From NCBI GenBank assembly GCA_030684815.1, contig JAUXXQ010000017.1, forward strand, positions 1 to 64,000: a DNA stretch of 64,000 nt. The letters are read 5' to 3'. The stretch is from Methylobacter sp. (GTDB lineage: Bacteria > Pseudomonadota > Gammaproteobacteria > Methylococcales > Methylomonadaceae). Each line of letters starts with the position of its first letter. Within the stretch, counting starts at the first letter, position 1. The position numbers and the translations under genes were made by a program. Shown here in pieces: positions 62,830 to 64,000 of this stretch. The notes below the pieces were generated by a model, which ran no database searches, had not been told where the DNA came from, and saw only the letters and a list, made by a program, of their open reading frames with translations.

Positions 62830-63849
62830 CTACTTCAACAAGCCACGCAAATTAACCAGCCTTTTGACAATTTCACCGCGCATTTGCTCGCGTCCTATTG
62901 AGTGTTTTACGCTGCTACCAAAACCCGTTACTTGATCGGTAAAACTGCGGTTGGCATAGAAGATCAACGAACCGTCGCGATACGGCAGACAGGCAATACT
63001 GAGCTGATTGCTATTATAAGAATGGCCGACATAAAACTGCCGAGACAGCATCACTTCACCAGCCTCAGAGGACAACAGGATGCGATGCCCCAGTATCGCA
63101 GTCGGACGGTCTTCAACCTTGCGGTTGAGCCAGAAAAACTGTTCGGTCGCACCGGCCGGCACTACCGCCGGATAGTTTAGCCAAGCCTTGTAGACATCTG
63201 GAAAATACCGGGTCAACACCTTGTTGGCCATCGTCGCCGCACGCAGTTCTTCAGCGGGTCTCGCAAACAAGCCATCGCCGCGATCATAGTGAGCCAGGCC
63301 TTTTAGACCCTGTTGCCGATAAGCCTGCAAACGTTGCAGCAAAATGGCTCGATAGGCGTGAGATGCCGCATCGGCGTCAGCGGCCTTGATACTGGACAGA
63401 CTGTTGAATTCGTCAGTCGACAGATTAAATTGGCTGCCCGGTTCTGCGCGCAATAATTTTTTGGCTTCGCTACTGCCCGCCTTTAAGCTAAAACCTTTAA
63501 ACGACTCCAAAGTGGCGTTGACCGGTATCATGCCTTGCGCCATGATATCTGTATCGATAGCTGCCAAACTTTTTTCGTTAATCAATTTAACAACCGCAGC
63601 CGGTTTAGCCGGTAGATACATCACCACGCCAGCGGCCAATTCTTTGTCGTTGTTTTCCGCAATATCGAAGGGAACGGTTTTCCCCTGCTCCAGCGCCGCC
63701 AATTGTTTTGCTTCGATGCCCAGCAACTTCATCAATGCCGGAACTTCCGACGCATTGTCGGCTTGCGCTGAAAGCGTGCCTAGCAACCCCACCACCACAA
63801 CCATACGGCGGAAAATCATGTTAAATCTTATCGTTTGTTGAACTGACAT
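62830..63849 (-). CDS. Exported protein of unknown function
   Basis: 339 residues. A strong ribosome-binding site (AGGAGG, five bases before the ATG at 63849) and a signal peptide (MVVVVGLLGTLSAQA-DN). The mature protein is mixed alpha/beta with YRAILLQRLQAYRQQGLKGLAHYDRG, AWLNYPAVVPAGATEQFFWLNRKVEDRPTAILGH and SLIFYANRSFTDQVTGFGSSVKHS. I do not recognise a family. Periplasmic location is likely. It stands alone next to an IS605-like repeat. Confidence 0.75.
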   Translation of the reverse strand: MSVQQTIRFNMIFRRMVVVVGLLGTLSAQADNASEVPALMKLLGIEAKQLAALEQGKTVPFDIAENNDKELAAGVVMYLPAKPAAVVKLINEKSLAAIDTDIMAQGMIPVNATLESFKGFSLKAGSSEAKKLLRAEPGSQFNLSTDEFNSLSSIKAADADAASHAYRAILLQRLQAYRQQGLKGLAHYDRGDGLFARPAEELRAATMANKVLTRYFPDVYKAWLNYPAVVPAGATEQFFWLNRKVEDRPTAILGHRILLSSEAGEVMLSRQFYVGHSYNSNQLSIACLPYRDGSLIFYANRSFTDQVTGFGSSVKHSIGREQMRGEIVKRLVNLRGLLK

Positions 63850-63867
63850 TATTACCTCCTAAATTTT

Positions 63868-63934
63868 AGAAATACGAAACCGAGCCGCTTACATCCTCGC
63901 CCTGAACGGAGTTTTACGCTACTCAGTGATAAAT
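63868..63934 (-). repeat. IS605-end-like repeat, copy 2
   Basis: Matches 231-300 from AGAAATACGAAAC to GTGATAAAT, in the same orientation. A 3-bp deletion removes part of the hairpin (CGCCCTGAACGGAG). It directly precedes the ribosome-binding site of the 62830-63849 gene and may contribute promoter sequence. The rest of 63935-64000 shows no feature. Confidence 0.5.
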
Positions 63935-64000
63935 TGTAACTACTCAACGTAACGTCTCATACCCACAGGCATCATCCCTTAGACAGTTTGCTTATCACAG

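Noticed and set aside
1-64000. CRISPR arrays, tRNA genes or an intact prophage/integrase
   Set aside because: None seen; no regularly spaced direct repeats, cloverleaf sequences or integrase-like frames.

Overview
The window is chromosomal DNA from a gammaproteobacterium. The dcw cell-division/peptidoglycan cluster (mraZ to lpxC) is nearly complete. It is flanked by rnpB-rsmI-lpoA-yraN and by diaA, the arrangement I know from Pseudomonas-type gammaproteobacteria. A Ralstonia-type NAD-reducing hydrogenase and the style of the small dispersed repeats make me guess a methanotroph (Methylococcales), but that is inference and no methane-oxidation gene is present. I see no tRNA, CRISPR array or intact transposase.

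Layout. 1-7.6 kb: a decayed IS200/IS605-like end, an alpha/beta-hydrolase-like DUF3530 protein, a cold-shock-domain membrane protein, a small anchored protein, cobO/btuR, clpB with a clear sigma-32 promoter, and phoBR. 7.9-13.2 kb: a three-gene operon of a PhnD-like periplasmic binding protein, a HAMP-GAF-PAS-GGDEF-EAL protein and a beta-barrel-like outer-membrane protein that seems to begin at an ATC codon. 13.5-14.5 kb: a Met/His-rich exported protein and mscL. 14.5-26.4 kb (minus strand): one continuous run hoxF-hoxU-hoxY-hoxH-hoxW-jetA-jetB-jetC-jetD. This joins a soluble NAD-reducing [NiFe] hydrogenase to a complete type I Wadjet (JetABCD) plasmid-defence system, with the jetA start overlapping the hoxW stop. 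26.5-45.6 kb: dciA (plus strand), then lpxC and the dcw cluster read from mraZ (45.5 kb) down to lpxC (27.1 kb). Within it, murB and ddl are fused in one reading frame. Upstream of mraZ lie a textbook sigma-70 promoter and a 10-bp-periodic MraZ operator. 46.0-49.5 kb: rnpB, rsmI, lpoA, yraN. 49.6-58.3 kb: a tripartite RND efflux operon and a divergent NtrC-type two-component system. They sit between yraN and diaA, genes that are normally adjacent, so they look like an acquired insertion. 58.5-63.9 kb: diaA, a GlcD-like FAD oxidase, an EAL-domain fragment, a PfkB sugar kinase, a spore-photoproduct-lyase-like radical SAM protein and an unknown exported protein. A second copy of the IS605-like end closes the window.

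Small palindromic repeats are scattered through the region. One (repeat B) is nested inside another (repeat A). It also lies inside the 3' end of hoxU, where it is translated and lengthens the protein. A 32-bp YREP-like repeat occurs as an inverted pair between hoxY and hoxH and once between lpxC and ftsZ. Most genes look intact and housekeeping. The parts most worth a second look are the hydrogenase-Wadjet operon, the MurB-Ddl fusion, the c-di-GMP operon with its odd start codon, and the RND/two-component insertion.
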